Part shown: piece after piece, positions 54,201-63,449 of the stretch
Numbering within the stretch: position 1 is the first letter of the stretch
Layout of the letters: each line of letters opens with the position of its first letter
Program-made: the position numbers and the translations under genes
The notes under the pieces: generated by a model
The model's database searches: none
The model's input: only the letters and a program-made list of their open reading frames with translations
What the model was told of the DNA's origin: nothing
Assembly: GCF_039535235.1 (NCBI RefSeq)
Contig: NZ_BAAAWU010000001.1
Coordinates: forward strand, 1,612,001 to 1,676,000
DNA from: Streptomyces roseoviridis
GTDB taxonomy: Bacteria; Actinomycetota; Actinomycetes; Streptomycetales; Streptomycetaceae
Direction: 5' to 3'
DNA length: 64,000 nucleotides

Positions 54201-55143
54201 CCCCGACTTCGCCGGCTCGTACGGCAGCGTCATCCACGAGATGACCGAGGCGCGGGACGTGCGGATGGGCATGTACGGGCACTCCAACCAGGTCGCCCAC
54301 CACGTGCCGTACATGTACGACGCGGCGGGGCAGCCGTGGAAGACGGCCGAGAAGGTGCGCGAGGTGCTCTCGCGGCTCTACACCGGCAGCGAGATCGGCC
54401 AGGGCTACCACGGCGACGAGGACAACGGCGAGCAGTCGGCCTGGTTCCTCTTCTCGGCCCTCGGCTTCTACCCGCTGGTGATGGGCAGCGGGGAGTACGC
54501 GATCGGCTCGCCGCTCTTCACGAAGGCGACCGTGCGGATGGACAACGGCCGCACCCTGGTCGTGGAGGCCCCGCGCAACAGCGCCCGCAACATCTACGTG
54601 CAGGGCGTGAAGCTGAACGGCAAGCGCTGGAACTCGACGGCGCTGCCGCACGAACTGCTCGCGAAGGGCGGCACGCTGAAGTTCGACATGGGGCCAAGGC
54701 CGTCGGCCTGGGGCACGGGCGCCTCGGCGGCCCCGGTCTCGATCACCCGGGACGACGAGGTGCCGGCGCCGCGGGCGGACCTCGTGCGGGGCGCGGGGGC
54801 GCTGTTCGACGACACCTCGGCGACGGCGGGCCCGGTGGCGGGCGCGCTGGAGCTGCCGGTGGCCGAGCCGGGCCGCGCGGTGCAGTACACGCTCACGTCC
54901 TCGGCCGACCGGGCGAAGGCGCCGTCCGGCTGGGTGCTCCAGGGTTCGGCGGACGGCGTGACGTGGACGGACCTGGACCGGCGGGACGGCGAGGTGTTCG
55001 CCTGGGACCGCCAGACGCGGGTCTTCTCGGTGGCGAAGCCGGGGACGTACGCGACGTACCGGCTGGTGCCGTCGGGCGCGGGCGCCGTCGAGCTGGCGGA
55101 GGTGGAGCTGCTCGGCGAGGCCCGTCCACGGGCAGGGTCCTAG
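51256..55143 (+). CDS. Secreted GH92 alpha-mannosidase with F5/8-type carbohydrate-binding domains
   Basis: CAGGAG precedes the ATG. The 1295-residue product has a Sec signal peptide (about 1-28), a discoidin-like (F5/8 C) module (about 60-220, WLEFDLDAPVRLATYALTSA), a second beta-sandwich, and the GH92 catalytic part from about 415. GH92 signatures include GNNFPATAVPHGFNFWTP, NNGFWDTYRTTWPAYSFLTP, YGHSNQVAHHVPYMY and DEDNGEQSAWFLFSALGFYP with the catalytic acid residue. A further F5/8-like module (GWVLQGSADGVTWTDLD) ends the protein. GH92 enzymes are calcium-dependent exo-alpha-mannosidases, often alpha-1,2. It would release mannose from fungal or yeast glycans outside the cell, next to sugar importers. 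Confidence 0.93.
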   Translation: MRSHLRVVSLAASAAMVLSLTPSVAQALPGQPDNSEREFTTSFEAGETQPTWRNTVDTGPDGQKRASGVDGGYVTGIPGNVTDRVTAVRASAEHAGAGEVKENLVDLQAGTKWLAFEPTAWLEFDLDAPVRLATYALTSANDAAERDPRDWTLKGSADGKQWTVLDTRAGESFAKRFETRTFDVPGASGGGATAYAHYRLEITKNAGAGLTQLADVQFSNGDTSQPVPEEMRSHVDRGPSGSPTAKAGAGFTGKRALRYAGTHKGAGRAYSYNKVFDVDTRIVRNTELSYLILPSMPASETDLNYPATNVSVDLAFTDGTYLSDLGAHDSHGGRLSPQGQGAAKRLYVNQWNRVSARIGEVANGKTVDRILVAYDSPKGPAKFQGWIDDLAIAPKAPREPYDRLSDYASTVRGTNSSGSFSRGNNFPATAVPHGFNFWTPVTNAASQSWIYEYARGNNADNLPTLQALSASHQPSPWMGDRQTFQVMPSAAAGTPPADRAARALPFRHENETARPHHYGVTFENGLKAEIAPADHAAAMRFTFPGDDASVVFDNVTDQGGLTLDPESRSFTAYSDVKSGLSTGAGRMFVYGVFDAPVTASGKPTAQGVKGHFRFDAGDDRTVNLRIATSLISVEQAKASLADEIPEGTGFETVRERAQDAWDEVLGRVTVEGATHDQLVTLYSSLYRLYLYPNSGFEKAGSTYLYASPFSAPAGPDTPTRTGARIVEGKAYVNNGFWDTYRTTWPAYSFLTPQKAGELVDGFVQQYKDGGWISRWSSPGYADLMTGTSSDVAFADAYVKGVDFDAEAAYEAALKNATVVPPSRGVGRKGMDTSPFTGYASTATHEGLSWSLEGYLNDYGIARMGQALHEKTGKKRYAEESAYFLERARNYVSLFDPEAGSGAGPGSGSTTGFFQGRDAKGAWRVPSRSYDPRIWGHDYTETNGWGYAFTAPQDSRGLANLYGGRAGLARKLDAYFSTPETASPDFAGSYGSVIHEMTEARDVRMGMYGHSNQVAHHVPYMYDAAGQPWKTAEKVREVLSRLYTGSEIGQGYHGDEDNGEQSAWFLFSALGFYPLVMGSGEYAIGSPLFTKATVRMDNGRTLVVEAPRNSARNIYVQGVKLNGKRWNSTALPHELLAKGGTLKFDMGPRPSAWGTGASAAPVSITRDDEVPAPRADLVRGAGALFDDTSATAGPVAGALELPVAEPGRAVQYTLTSSADRAKAPSGWVLQGSADGVTWTDLDRRDGEVFAWDRQTRVFSVAKPGTYATYRLVPSGAGAVELAEVELLGEARPRAGS

Positions 55144-55433
55144 GGGCCCTGACGGTCCCGCTCCTCGTACTCCCGGTCGTGCGCGGGCGCGGCCGGGAGT
55201 TCGCGCTCCAGGGCCTCGCGGTAGCGCACGCAGCCGCGGAGGAACACGGGCCAGGGCGGCACGGCGACCTCGGGGGCGATCGGTTCGGGCAGCAGGCCCC
55301 AGAGTGCGGGGTGGTGCCAGCACAGGTCGTGCCCGGTGCTGTCGCGGTGGGCCCGGATCCCGGCCCGCAGCCGCTTCGCCTCCGCGAGGAGCGCGTCGCG
55401 GTCGAGCCCGTCCAGGTCCTGGTCGAGGTCCAT
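55140..55433 (-). CDS. Small conserved hypothetical protein
   Basis: The 97-residue protein starts MDLDQDLDGLDRDALLAEAK and has the motif TGHDLCWHHPALWGLLPE (about 33-50). I know this motif from many short Streptomyces proteins of unknown function; the Cys and three His could bind a metal. Its stop codon overlaps that of the GH92 gene tail to tail through the shared tetramer CTAG. The same strand continues with acnA downstream, from which it is separated by the acnA terminator. No function can be given. Confidence 0.72.
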   Translation of the reverse strand: MDLDQDLDGLDRDALLAEAKRLRAGIRAHRDSTGHDLCWHHPALWGLLPEPIAPEVAVPPWPVFLRGCVRYREALERELPAAPAHDREYEERDRQGP

Positions 55434-55463
55434 GGCGCGCAGGATAGGTGCCCCGGAACGACG

Positions 55464-55502
55464 GAACCGGCCGCCACCCCGAGCGGGGGTGGCGGCCGGT
55501 TC
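55464..55502 (-). terminator. Strong terminator after acnA
   Basis: The 17-bp arms GAACCGGCCGCCACCCC and GGGGTGGCGGCCGGTTC form a perfect stem with a 5-nt loop, 17 bp after the acnA stop. It also lies just upstream of the small gene at 55433, which must therefore have its own promoter. Confidence 0.88.
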
Positions 55503-55519
55503 GGCGTGCGTCGTGGTGA

Positions 55520-58300
<2,781 letters not shown>

Positions 58301-58301
58301 C

Positions 58302-58320
58302 TAAGGTAAGGCTAAGTTAG
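58302..58320 (-). promoter_or_regulatory. Iron-box-like (DmdR/DtxR/IdeR) site in the acnA promoter
   Basis: TAAGGTAAGGCTAAGTTAG matches the 19-bp consensus TTAGGTTAGGCTAACCTAA at 14 positions, with the left half best. It starts 68 bp upstream of the acnA start. It overlaps a second symmetry, GGTAAGG (58305-58311) with CCTTACC (58326-58332). Confidence 0.5.
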
Positions 58321-58361
58321 GTAACCCTTACCGGGTGGCGGCAGCGGTGCGCCTCGGCAGA

Positions 58362-58379
58362 TATCTCGATGTCGAGATA
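58362..58379. promoter_or_regulatory. Perfect palindrome upstream of acnA, MarR-type operator candidate
   Basis: TATCTCGA and TCGAGATA are perfect arms around TG. The core ATCTC-N6-GAGAT recurs before the HTH-MurA gene at 60428-60443. In S. coelicolor the MarR-family protein TamR is reported to act on the aconitase promoter, so a TamR-like site is plausible. Confidence 0.55.
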
Positions 58380-58404
58380 ACTCTAGTACATCACCGGCGG
58401 TCGG

Positions 58405-59256
58405 TCATGCCCGGCAGGCCCCGAGAAACGCCGTGAGGGTCGCGACGAAGCCGGCGGGGTCGTCCAGCCACGGATAGTGGCCCGCCCGCGGCCGCACCCG
58501 GAATGTGGCGTCCGCCACGAAGCGGGCGCATGCGGCCACCGCGTCCGGCGGGCTGTTCAGGTCGTACGCGCCGGCGAGCAGCAGGACCGGGGCGTCGAGC
58601 GCGGCGAGCGCCGCGCGGGTGGCGTTTGGGGTGAAGGCGCCGTCGGCGCCGAAGCGGGCGAGGGCCCCGGGAGGGCCGGGGCGGCCCGCGGCGTGGTGGC
58701 GCCGGGCGGCTTCGTCCCAGCGGCCGTAACGGAAGGGGGCGACGGCCTCCCAGTCGCTTCCGGTGCCCGCGTTGATCGCCTCCAGGGCGGCGAAGGCGGC
58801 GGGGAACCACACCTCGCCCGCACGCACTCGCGCGAGGGCCAGGCGCTGCTCGACGGTGACCTCGACGCCGAGGGCGCGGGTGCCGGGGGTGACGAGGGCG
58901 AGCCGGGACACGCGGTGCGGGTGGCGGGCCGCGTACTGGACGGCGATGTCCGCTCCGGCGGAGTGGCCGAGCAGGTCGATCCGCTCCAGGCCGAGGTGGA
59001 CGCGCAGGGCCTCGACGTCGTCGACGAGCCGGTCGCAGCGGTACGAGGCGGGGTCGGCGGGCACGGCGGAACGGCCGGTGCCGCGCAGGTCCGGGATCAC
59101 GAGCCCGCGGTGGGCGGACAGACCGCCGAGGTCGCCGAGGTACGCGGAGTCGGCGGGGCCGCCGGGGATGCACAGGAGCGGGGCGCCGGGGCTGGTGGCG
59201 CGGTAGGCGAGACGGGTGCCGTCGGGCGCGGCGAAGGCGGCGTGCAAAGGATTCAT
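58405..59256 (-). CDS. Alpha/beta hydrolase, proline-iminopeptidase-like
   Basis: The 283-residue product has the order of an alpha/beta hydrolase: LLCIPGGPADSAYLGDLGGL (HGGPG-like oxyanion region), PDLRGTGRSAVP, LLGHSAGADIAVQYA with the Ser nucleophile (about 103), VLLLAGAYDLNSPP with the acid, and AGHYPWLDDP with the His. The GGPG-type loop and PDLRGTGRS resemble proline iminopeptidases and related esterases; the substrate is not certain. The start codon lies within a 28-bp near-perfect palindrome shared with the divergent HTH gene, which should repress it. No signal peptide is present. Confidence 0.82.
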   Translation of the reverse strand: MNPLHAAFAAPDGTRLAYRATSPGAPLLCIPGGPADSAYLGDLGGLSAHRGLVIPDLRGTGRSAVPADPASYRCDRLVDDVEALRVHLGLERIDLLGHSAGADIAVQYAARHPHRVSRLALVTPGTRALGVEVTVEQRLALARVRAGEVWFPAAFAALEAINAGTGSDWEAVAPFRYGRWDEAARRHHAAGRPGPPGALARFGADGAFTPNATRAALAALDAPVLLLAGAYDLNSPPDAVAACARFVADATFRVRPRAGHYPWLDDPAGFVATLTAFLGACRA

Positions 59257-59281
59257 AACCACGTTGTACAACCTGGTTATG
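59254..59281. promoter_or_regulatory. 28-bp near-perfect palindrome between hydrolase and HTH gene
   Basis: The left arm CATAACCACGTTGT and right arm ACAACCTGGTTATG are reverse complements at 13 of 14 positions. The element covers the hydrolase start codon. A third half-site, TATAACTGAGTTGT (59311-59324), overlaps the start of the divergent regulator gene. Confidence 0.6.
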
Positions 59282-59322
59282 ACCCGTGTCGAGCCTTCCC
59301 GACGGCCGGGTATAACTGAGTT

Positions 59323-59964
59323 GTGACTGCGGAGCGGGAGTTGACCGAGGAACAGGTCGGACGCATGTTCGCCGAGATGAACGAGATCATCCGCGCGGGC
59401 GAGGAGATGCGCCGCCTGCGCGCCGAGATGATCCGGCTGTTCGCCGGCGCCGGCTGGACCCAGGACCGGCTCGCCCGGCTCGCCGGAATGAGCCAGCCCG
59501 CCGTCTCCAAGCAGGTGGCCGGGGCGAGGACGGACGGCGGGGCGACGGCGGGCGGCGCGGCAGCAAGCGGGGGCCGGGCGACGGGCGGCGGCGCGGGCGG
59601 GCCGGTGGATCTCTCGCTCGACCAGCGGGACCTCCCCTGGCTCGAAGGCCGGCTGTGGGGCCTGGCCGAAGCGGTCTCGGAGACCCTGGAGGACGCCGCC
59701 CACTGCTCGCGCCTGGTGCACGCGCTGGCGCGCGGCCGGAAGCGGTTCACGCCGCAGAACGTGGACGCGCTGCGGCGGCTGGTCGAGGAGGACCTGAGGG
59801 AACACGGCGCCGAGCCGCCGTTCGGGGCGTACCGGAACGCCTACGACCGGATCGCCCGCGGCCTCGACGACCCGACCGCGACGGACGGACCCGCCGCCGG
59901 ACCGGCGGCCAGGCGCCGCACGCTCGCCTGCCAGGTCCAGCGGGTCCGGCTGCGGGAGAGCTGA
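59323..59964 (+). CDS. Helix-turn-helix regulator, unknown ligand
   Basis: The GTG start gives 213 residues. A TATAAC -10 candidate at 59311-59316 makes a leaderless mRNA likely. The N-terminal helical part MFAEMNEIIRAGEEMRRLRA leads into a helix-turn-helix (about 40-68: LFAGAGWTQDRLARLAGMSQ, then PAVSKQVAG). A low-complexity Gly/Ala/Thr linker (about 69-93) follows, then a helical C-terminal region with FTPQNVDALRRLVEEDLREH. No known sensor domain is recognisable. It probably controls itself and the divergent hydrolase through the repeated half-sites between them. Confidence 0.75.
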   Translation: MTAERELTEEQVGRMFAEMNEIIRAGEEMRRLRAEMIRLFAGAGWTQDRLARLAGMSQPAVSKQVAGARTDGGATAGGAAASGGRATGGGAGGPVDLSLDQRDLPWLEGRLWGLAEAVSETLEDAAHCSRLVHALARGRKRFTPQNVDALRRLVEEDLREHGAEPPFGAYRNAYDRIARGLDDPTATDGPAAGPAARRRTLACQVQRVRLRES

Positions 59965-60047
59965 CCCCCGCACGGCCGGAGGAGACCCGACCCCCGTACG
60001 GCCGCGGTGGGATTGCCGCACAGCGGACCCCGACGGACGATCGAGTC

Positions 60048-60404
60048 ATGTTCAGCGGCGCGCATGTCATCCTCTACACCCAGGACGCGGAGGCGGACCG
60101 CGCCTTCCTCAAGGACGTGGTCGGCTTCGACCACGTGGACGCGGGACGCGGGTGGCTCATCTTCCGGCTGCCACCGGCCGAGATCGCGGTGCACCCCACC
60201 GACGGGGAGCCGAAGAACGAGGTCTACCTGATGTGCGACGACGTCGCCGAGACCCTGAAGCGGCTGGAGGACCGGGGCGCCGAGGTCTCACGCCCCATCA
60301 GCGACCAGGGCTGGGGCCTGGTCTGCGCGGTGCGCCTGCCGAGCGGATCCGAACTGCCGCTCTACGAACCGCGCCACCCGGTCGCCCACACCGCCTCACC
60401 CTGA
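60048..60404 (+). CDS. VOC/glyoxalase-fold protein
   Basis: The 118-residue protein is a single vicinal-oxygen-chelate module, MFSGAHVILYTQDAEADRAF. It has two beta-alpha-beta-beta-beta units and candidate metal ligands His6 (GAHVILY) and Glu near the end (LPLYEPRHPV). Such proteins are dioxygenases, isomerases or resistance-type binding proteins, usually working as dimers. No SD precedes the ATG. It is 83 bp downstream of the HTH gene and might be co-transcribed. The specific activity is unknown. Confidence 0.78.
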   Translation: MFSGAHVILYTQDAEADRAFLKDVVGFDHVDAGRGWLIFRLPPAEIAVHPTDGEPKNEVYLMCDDVAETLKRLEDRGAEVSRPISDQGWGLVCAVRLPSGSELPLYEPRHPVAHTASP

Positions 60405-60427
60405 TGGCCTAGCCCCTGGCGTAACTC

Positions 60428-60443
60428 ATCTCATATCTGAGAT
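60428..60443. promoter_or_regulatory. Palindrome overlapping the HTH-MurA promoter
   Basis: ATCTC-N6-GAGAT with the wider symmetry ATCTCA/TGAGAT lies 11 bp before the start codon. The following GATAAC could be the -10 of a leaderless transcript, so a bound protein would block initiation. The same ATCTC-N6-GAGAT core and the following AA are found at 58363-58378 before acnA. Confidence 0.55.
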
Positions 60444-60454
60444 AACGTGACGCC

Positions 60455-61984
60455 ATGGCAGACGACTACCTCGTACGCATCGGCAAGCTCATCCGTGACG
60501 CCCGTCAGCACCGCGGCTGGACCCAGACCCAGCTGGCGGACGCGCTCGGCACCAGCCAGAGCGCCGTCAACCGGATCGAACGCGGTAACCAGAACATCAG
60601 CCTTGAGATGATCGCCCGGATCGGCGAAGCCCTGGACAGCGAGATCGTCTCTCTGGGCTACGCCGGCCCCATGCATCTGCGGGTCGTCGGCCGCCGGCGC
60701 CTGTCCGGCTCCATCGACGTCAAGACGAGCAAGAACGCCTGTGTGGCGCTGCTGTGCGCCTCCCTCCTCAACAAGGGCCGTACGGTGCTGCGGCGGGTGG
60801 CCCGCATCGAGGAGGTCTTCCGCCTCCTGGAGGTGCTGAACTCGATCGGTGTCCGCACCCGTTGGATCAACGAGGGCGTCGACCTGGAGATCGTGCCGCC
60901 GGCCGAGCTCGACATGGAGGCCATCGACGCCGAGGCGGCCATCCGCACCCGCTCCATCATCATGTTCCTCGGCCCGCTGCTGCACCGCCTGGACCGCTTC
61001 AAGCTGCCCTACGCCGGCGGCTGCGACCTCGGTACGCGCACGATCGAGCCGCACATGATCGCGCTGCGCCGCTTCGGCCTGGACATCACCGCCACCGAGG
61101 GCCTCTACCACGCCCAGGTCGAGTCCTCCGTGGTGCCCGACCGCCCGATCGTCCTGACCGAGCGCGGCGACACGGTGACCGAGAACGCCCTGCTGGCGGC
61201 CGCCCGCCACGACGGCGTCACCGTCATCCGCAACGCCTCCTCCAACTACATGGTCCAGGACCTGTGCTTCTTCCTGGAGGCGCTGGGCGTACGGGTCGAG
61301 GGCATCGGCACCACCACCCTCACCGTGCACGGCATCCGGGACATCGACGTCGACGTCGACTACTCCCCCTCCGAGGACCCGGTCGAGGCGATGAGCCTGC
61401 TCGCCGCGGCCGTCGTCACGGAGTCGGAACTGACGATCCGCCGGGTCCCGATCGAGTTCATGGAGATCGAGCTCGCGGTGCTGGAGGAGATGGGCCTCGA
61501 CCACGACCGCTCGGCCGAGTACCCGGCGGACAACGGCCGCACCCGCCTGGTCGACCTCACGGTCCGCCCCTCCAAGCTGGAGGCGCCGATCGACAAGATC
61601 CACCCGATGCCCTTCCCGGGCCTCAACATCGACAACGTCCCCTTCTTCGCTGCCATCGCGGCCACGGCACAGGGCAAGACCCTGATCCACGACTGGGTCT
61701 ACGACAACCGCGCCATCTACCTCACGGACCTCAACCGCCTCGGCGGCCGCCTCCAGCTCCTCGACCCCCACCGCGTCCTGGTCGAGGGCCCCACCCGCTG
61801 GCGCGCCGCCGAAATGATGTGCCCCCCGGCCCTGCGCCCGGCCGTGGTCGTCCTCCTCGCGATGATGGCGGCCGAGGGCACGTCGGTGCTGCGCAACGTG
61901 TACGTCATCAACCGGGGGTACGAGGACCTGGCGGAGCGGCTGAACTCGGTGGGGGCGCAGATCGAGATCTTCCGGGACATCTGA
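60455..61984 (+). CDS. HTH-fused MurA-like enolpyruvyl transferase
   Basis: The 509-residue protein has an Xre-type helix-turn-helix at residues 1-68 (LIRDARQHRGWTQTQLADAL, then TSQSAVNRIERG) joined to a complete EPSP-synthase-fold MurA domain. MurA residues appear kept: the KN pair in VKTSKNACVALL, the Cys in GGCDLGTRTIEPH (corresponding to Cys115 of E. coli MurA), the Asp in PGLNIDNVPF and the Arg in YDNRAIYL. MurA adds enolpyruvate to UDP-GlcNAc for peptidoglycan. Streptomyces have a separate housekeeping murA, so this is a paralogue. The fusion suggests a wall-precursor-sensing regulator, which is inference. Confidence 0.88.
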   Translation: MADDYLVRIGKLIRDARQHRGWTQTQLADALGTSQSAVNRIERGNQNISLEMIARIGEALDSEIVSLGYAGPMHLRVVGRRRLSGSIDVKTSKNACVALLCASLLNKGRTVLRRVARIEEVFRLLEVLNSIGVRTRWINEGVDLEIVPPAELDMEAIDAEAAIRTRSIIMFLGPLLHRLDRFKLPYAGGCDLGTRTIEPHMIALRRFGLDITATEGLYHAQVESSVVPDRPIVLTERGDTVTENALLAAARHDGVTVIRNASSNYMVQDLCFFLEALGVRVEGIGTTTLTVHGIRDIDVDVDYSPSEDPVEAMSLLAAAVVTESELTIRRVPIEFMEIELAVLEEMGLDHDRSAEYPADNGRTRLVDLTVRPSKLEAPIDKIHPMPFPGLNIDNVPFFAAIAATAQGKTLIHDWVYDNRAIYLTDLNRLGGRLQLLDPHRVLVEGPTRWRAAEMMCPPALRPAVVVLLAMMAAEGTSVLRNVYVINRGYEDLAERLNSVGAQIEIFRDI

Positions 61985-62319
61985 GCACGTCGACCTACCG
62001 GGGGATGCAGGCCGCTCGCGGCGGTGGGTTCCCGGGCGTCGAGCCAGACCTGAGGCCCTCTCACTCCTCGCGGAGCCGAGAGGGCCTCTGGCATCGCCGA
62101 ACCCGGTGCGCCCCGAGGGCGCCCCGAGGGCGGCCGTCACGACGGGCAGCCTTCCTCCGCGGAGTCATGTCGAGCAGTGCCCGGGCGATGCCGCGGTCGC
62201 AGGATCCGCCCGTGGGCGCGGGGCTCCCCCGGCACCGACTCGGCCTGATCCGCTGTCACCTCACCTCCCGGGCCCGCCTACGATCTTGAGCGGCGTGTTT
62301 CACGACCTGGGAGGGGACC
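61985..62319. other. Intergenic region after the HTH-MurA gene
   Basis: This 335-bp stretch holds the terminator at 62052-62088. Before the next gene there is a -10 candidate TACGAT (62279-62284) and the ribosome site GGGAGGGG (62309-62316). The ORF at 62106-62330 has no ribosome site and poor codon bias and is not called. Confidence 0.6.
62052..62088 (+). terminator. Terminator after the HTH-MurA gene
   Basis: GAGGCCCTCTC (62052-62062) and GAGAGGGCCTC (62078-62088) form a perfect 11-bp stem with a 15-nt loop. It lies 67 bp downstream of the stop codon. A CT-rich sequence follows but no true T-run. Confidence 0.7.
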
Positions 62320-63366
62320 TTGAGCGTTGATTCGACCACGGCGAGGCCGGCGAGAACGTTGCGCCCGGACACGGCCGTACCCGTGGGCGTCATTCCGGGT
62401 ATGGAGGACGGCGAGGAGGGTCTCCGTTCCCGTCTGACGAACCTGCGCGAGCAGCTGACACGCGTCTCCGCCGACCTGGAACGCCACTCCGGGACGCTGC
62501 CGCGCAAGAACAGCGAGACCGGCCTCGTGCCGGTGGAGGTGACGGCGCAGAGCAGACTGCTGTCGGACGTGGAGAAGAGCGACAAAGCTCTCGGCCGCGT
62601 GTACCGGGATCTGAGAGACGCGCTCGCCGAACTGGCGGAGCTCGATCTGAAGCCTGCACGACGGCGTCAGGAGGCCGCCCGGCTGTACGAGCGCCTGCGG
62701 AGCGCCCCCTTCCCACGGACCGCCGATCGGGACGTGATCGGTGAGATCAAGGAGACGTTCACCTACGCCTCCTCTCCCCTCCTGCAGGCCGGAGACGGTC
62801 TCTTCTTCCAGGCCACACAGTTGTTCCTGGAGCGCTACGCCAGGCACACGGCCGCTGTCCGGTCCCTTCACGACCAGACCCGGGACCGCTGCGAGACCCT
62901 GACGGCCTTCGCTCAGGAGGCCCTGGAGGGCCCCGTGCTCAAGCCGCCCGTGGAGATGAGTCTCGACGAGGCCGACGAGCTCCACCACCGCGCATTCGAG
63001 CAGCTCGTCGCCGACCTCCTACATCGCGACGGGTTTCGGATCGTGCGCTCGGGTGGAGGAGCCGGCGACCAGGGTGCCGACGTCATCGCGGTCGACCAAT
63101 TCGGGCGGCGCATCATGTTGCAGGCGAAACACTTCCGGAAGGGCCAGGGCTCGGTGGGCCAGCCGGTCGTGCAGCACCTGTACGGCGGAGCCGTGGCGGA
63201 GCACCAGGCGACGCTCCCGGTCGTCGTCACCAACGGCCGGTTCACGGCCGCCGCGAAGGTCTGGGCGGCGGAGCGCGACCGGGTTCGCCTCGTCGACCGC
63301 GAGGGGCTGCGCCGATGGGCTCAGGAAGGCGTACCCCTCGCGGACGTCATCAGTCCGTCCGGCTGA
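62320..63366 (+). CDS. Mrr-type restriction-endonuclease-fold protein with helical N-terminus
   Basis: A TTG start with GGGAGGGG 4-5 bp upstream gives 348 residues. The N-terminal 220 residues are strongly helical, with probable coiled coils (RSRLTNLREQLTRVSADLER and DALAELAELDLKPARRRQEA). The C-terminal domain (about 222-340) is a type IV Mrr-like endonuclease: FEQLVADLLHRDGFRIV, then GDQGADVIAVD with the catalytic Asp and MLQAKHFR with the QxK motif. Mrr proteins cut methylated DNA or act in stress and defence. No methylase or partner is nearby, so it is an orphan. It could be a solitary defence nuclease or a DNA-repair factor. Confidence 0.82.
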   Translation: MSVDSTTARPARTLRPDTAVPVGVIPGMEDGEEGLRSRLTNLREQLTRVSADLERHSGTLPRKNSETGLVPVEVTAQSRLLSDVEKSDKALGRVYRDLRDALAELAELDLKPARRRQEAARLYERLRSAPFPRTADRDVIGEIKETFTYASSPLLQAGDGLFFQATQLFLERYARHTAAVRSLHDQTRDRCETLTAFAQEALEGPVLKPPVEMSLDEADELHHRAFEQLVADLLHRDGFRIVRSGGGAGDQGADVIAVDQFGRRIMLQAKHFRKGQGSVGQPVVQHLYGGAVAEHQATLPVVVTNGRFTAAAKVWAAERDRVRLVDREGLRRWAQEGVPLADVISPSG

Positions 63367-63449
63367 CTCGGCTCACCGAGAGGGCGACCGGCGAGCACGG
63401 AGCGGTCCCGTGGGCGGCCGTCCCGATCCCCTGTGATTCCGGGGCGCCG

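Noticed and set aside
51154..55323. A 1389-residue open frame antisense to the GH92 gene
   Set aside because: It is a GC-skew shadow: the sense frame has signal peptide, GH92 motifs and normal codon bias, while the antisense product is Arg/Gly/Val-rich with no recognisable domain.
62106..62330. Possible small gene of 74 codons after the HTH-MurA gene
   Set aside because: There is no ribosome site, codon bias is poor, and it runs into the promoter and start region of the Mrr-type gene.
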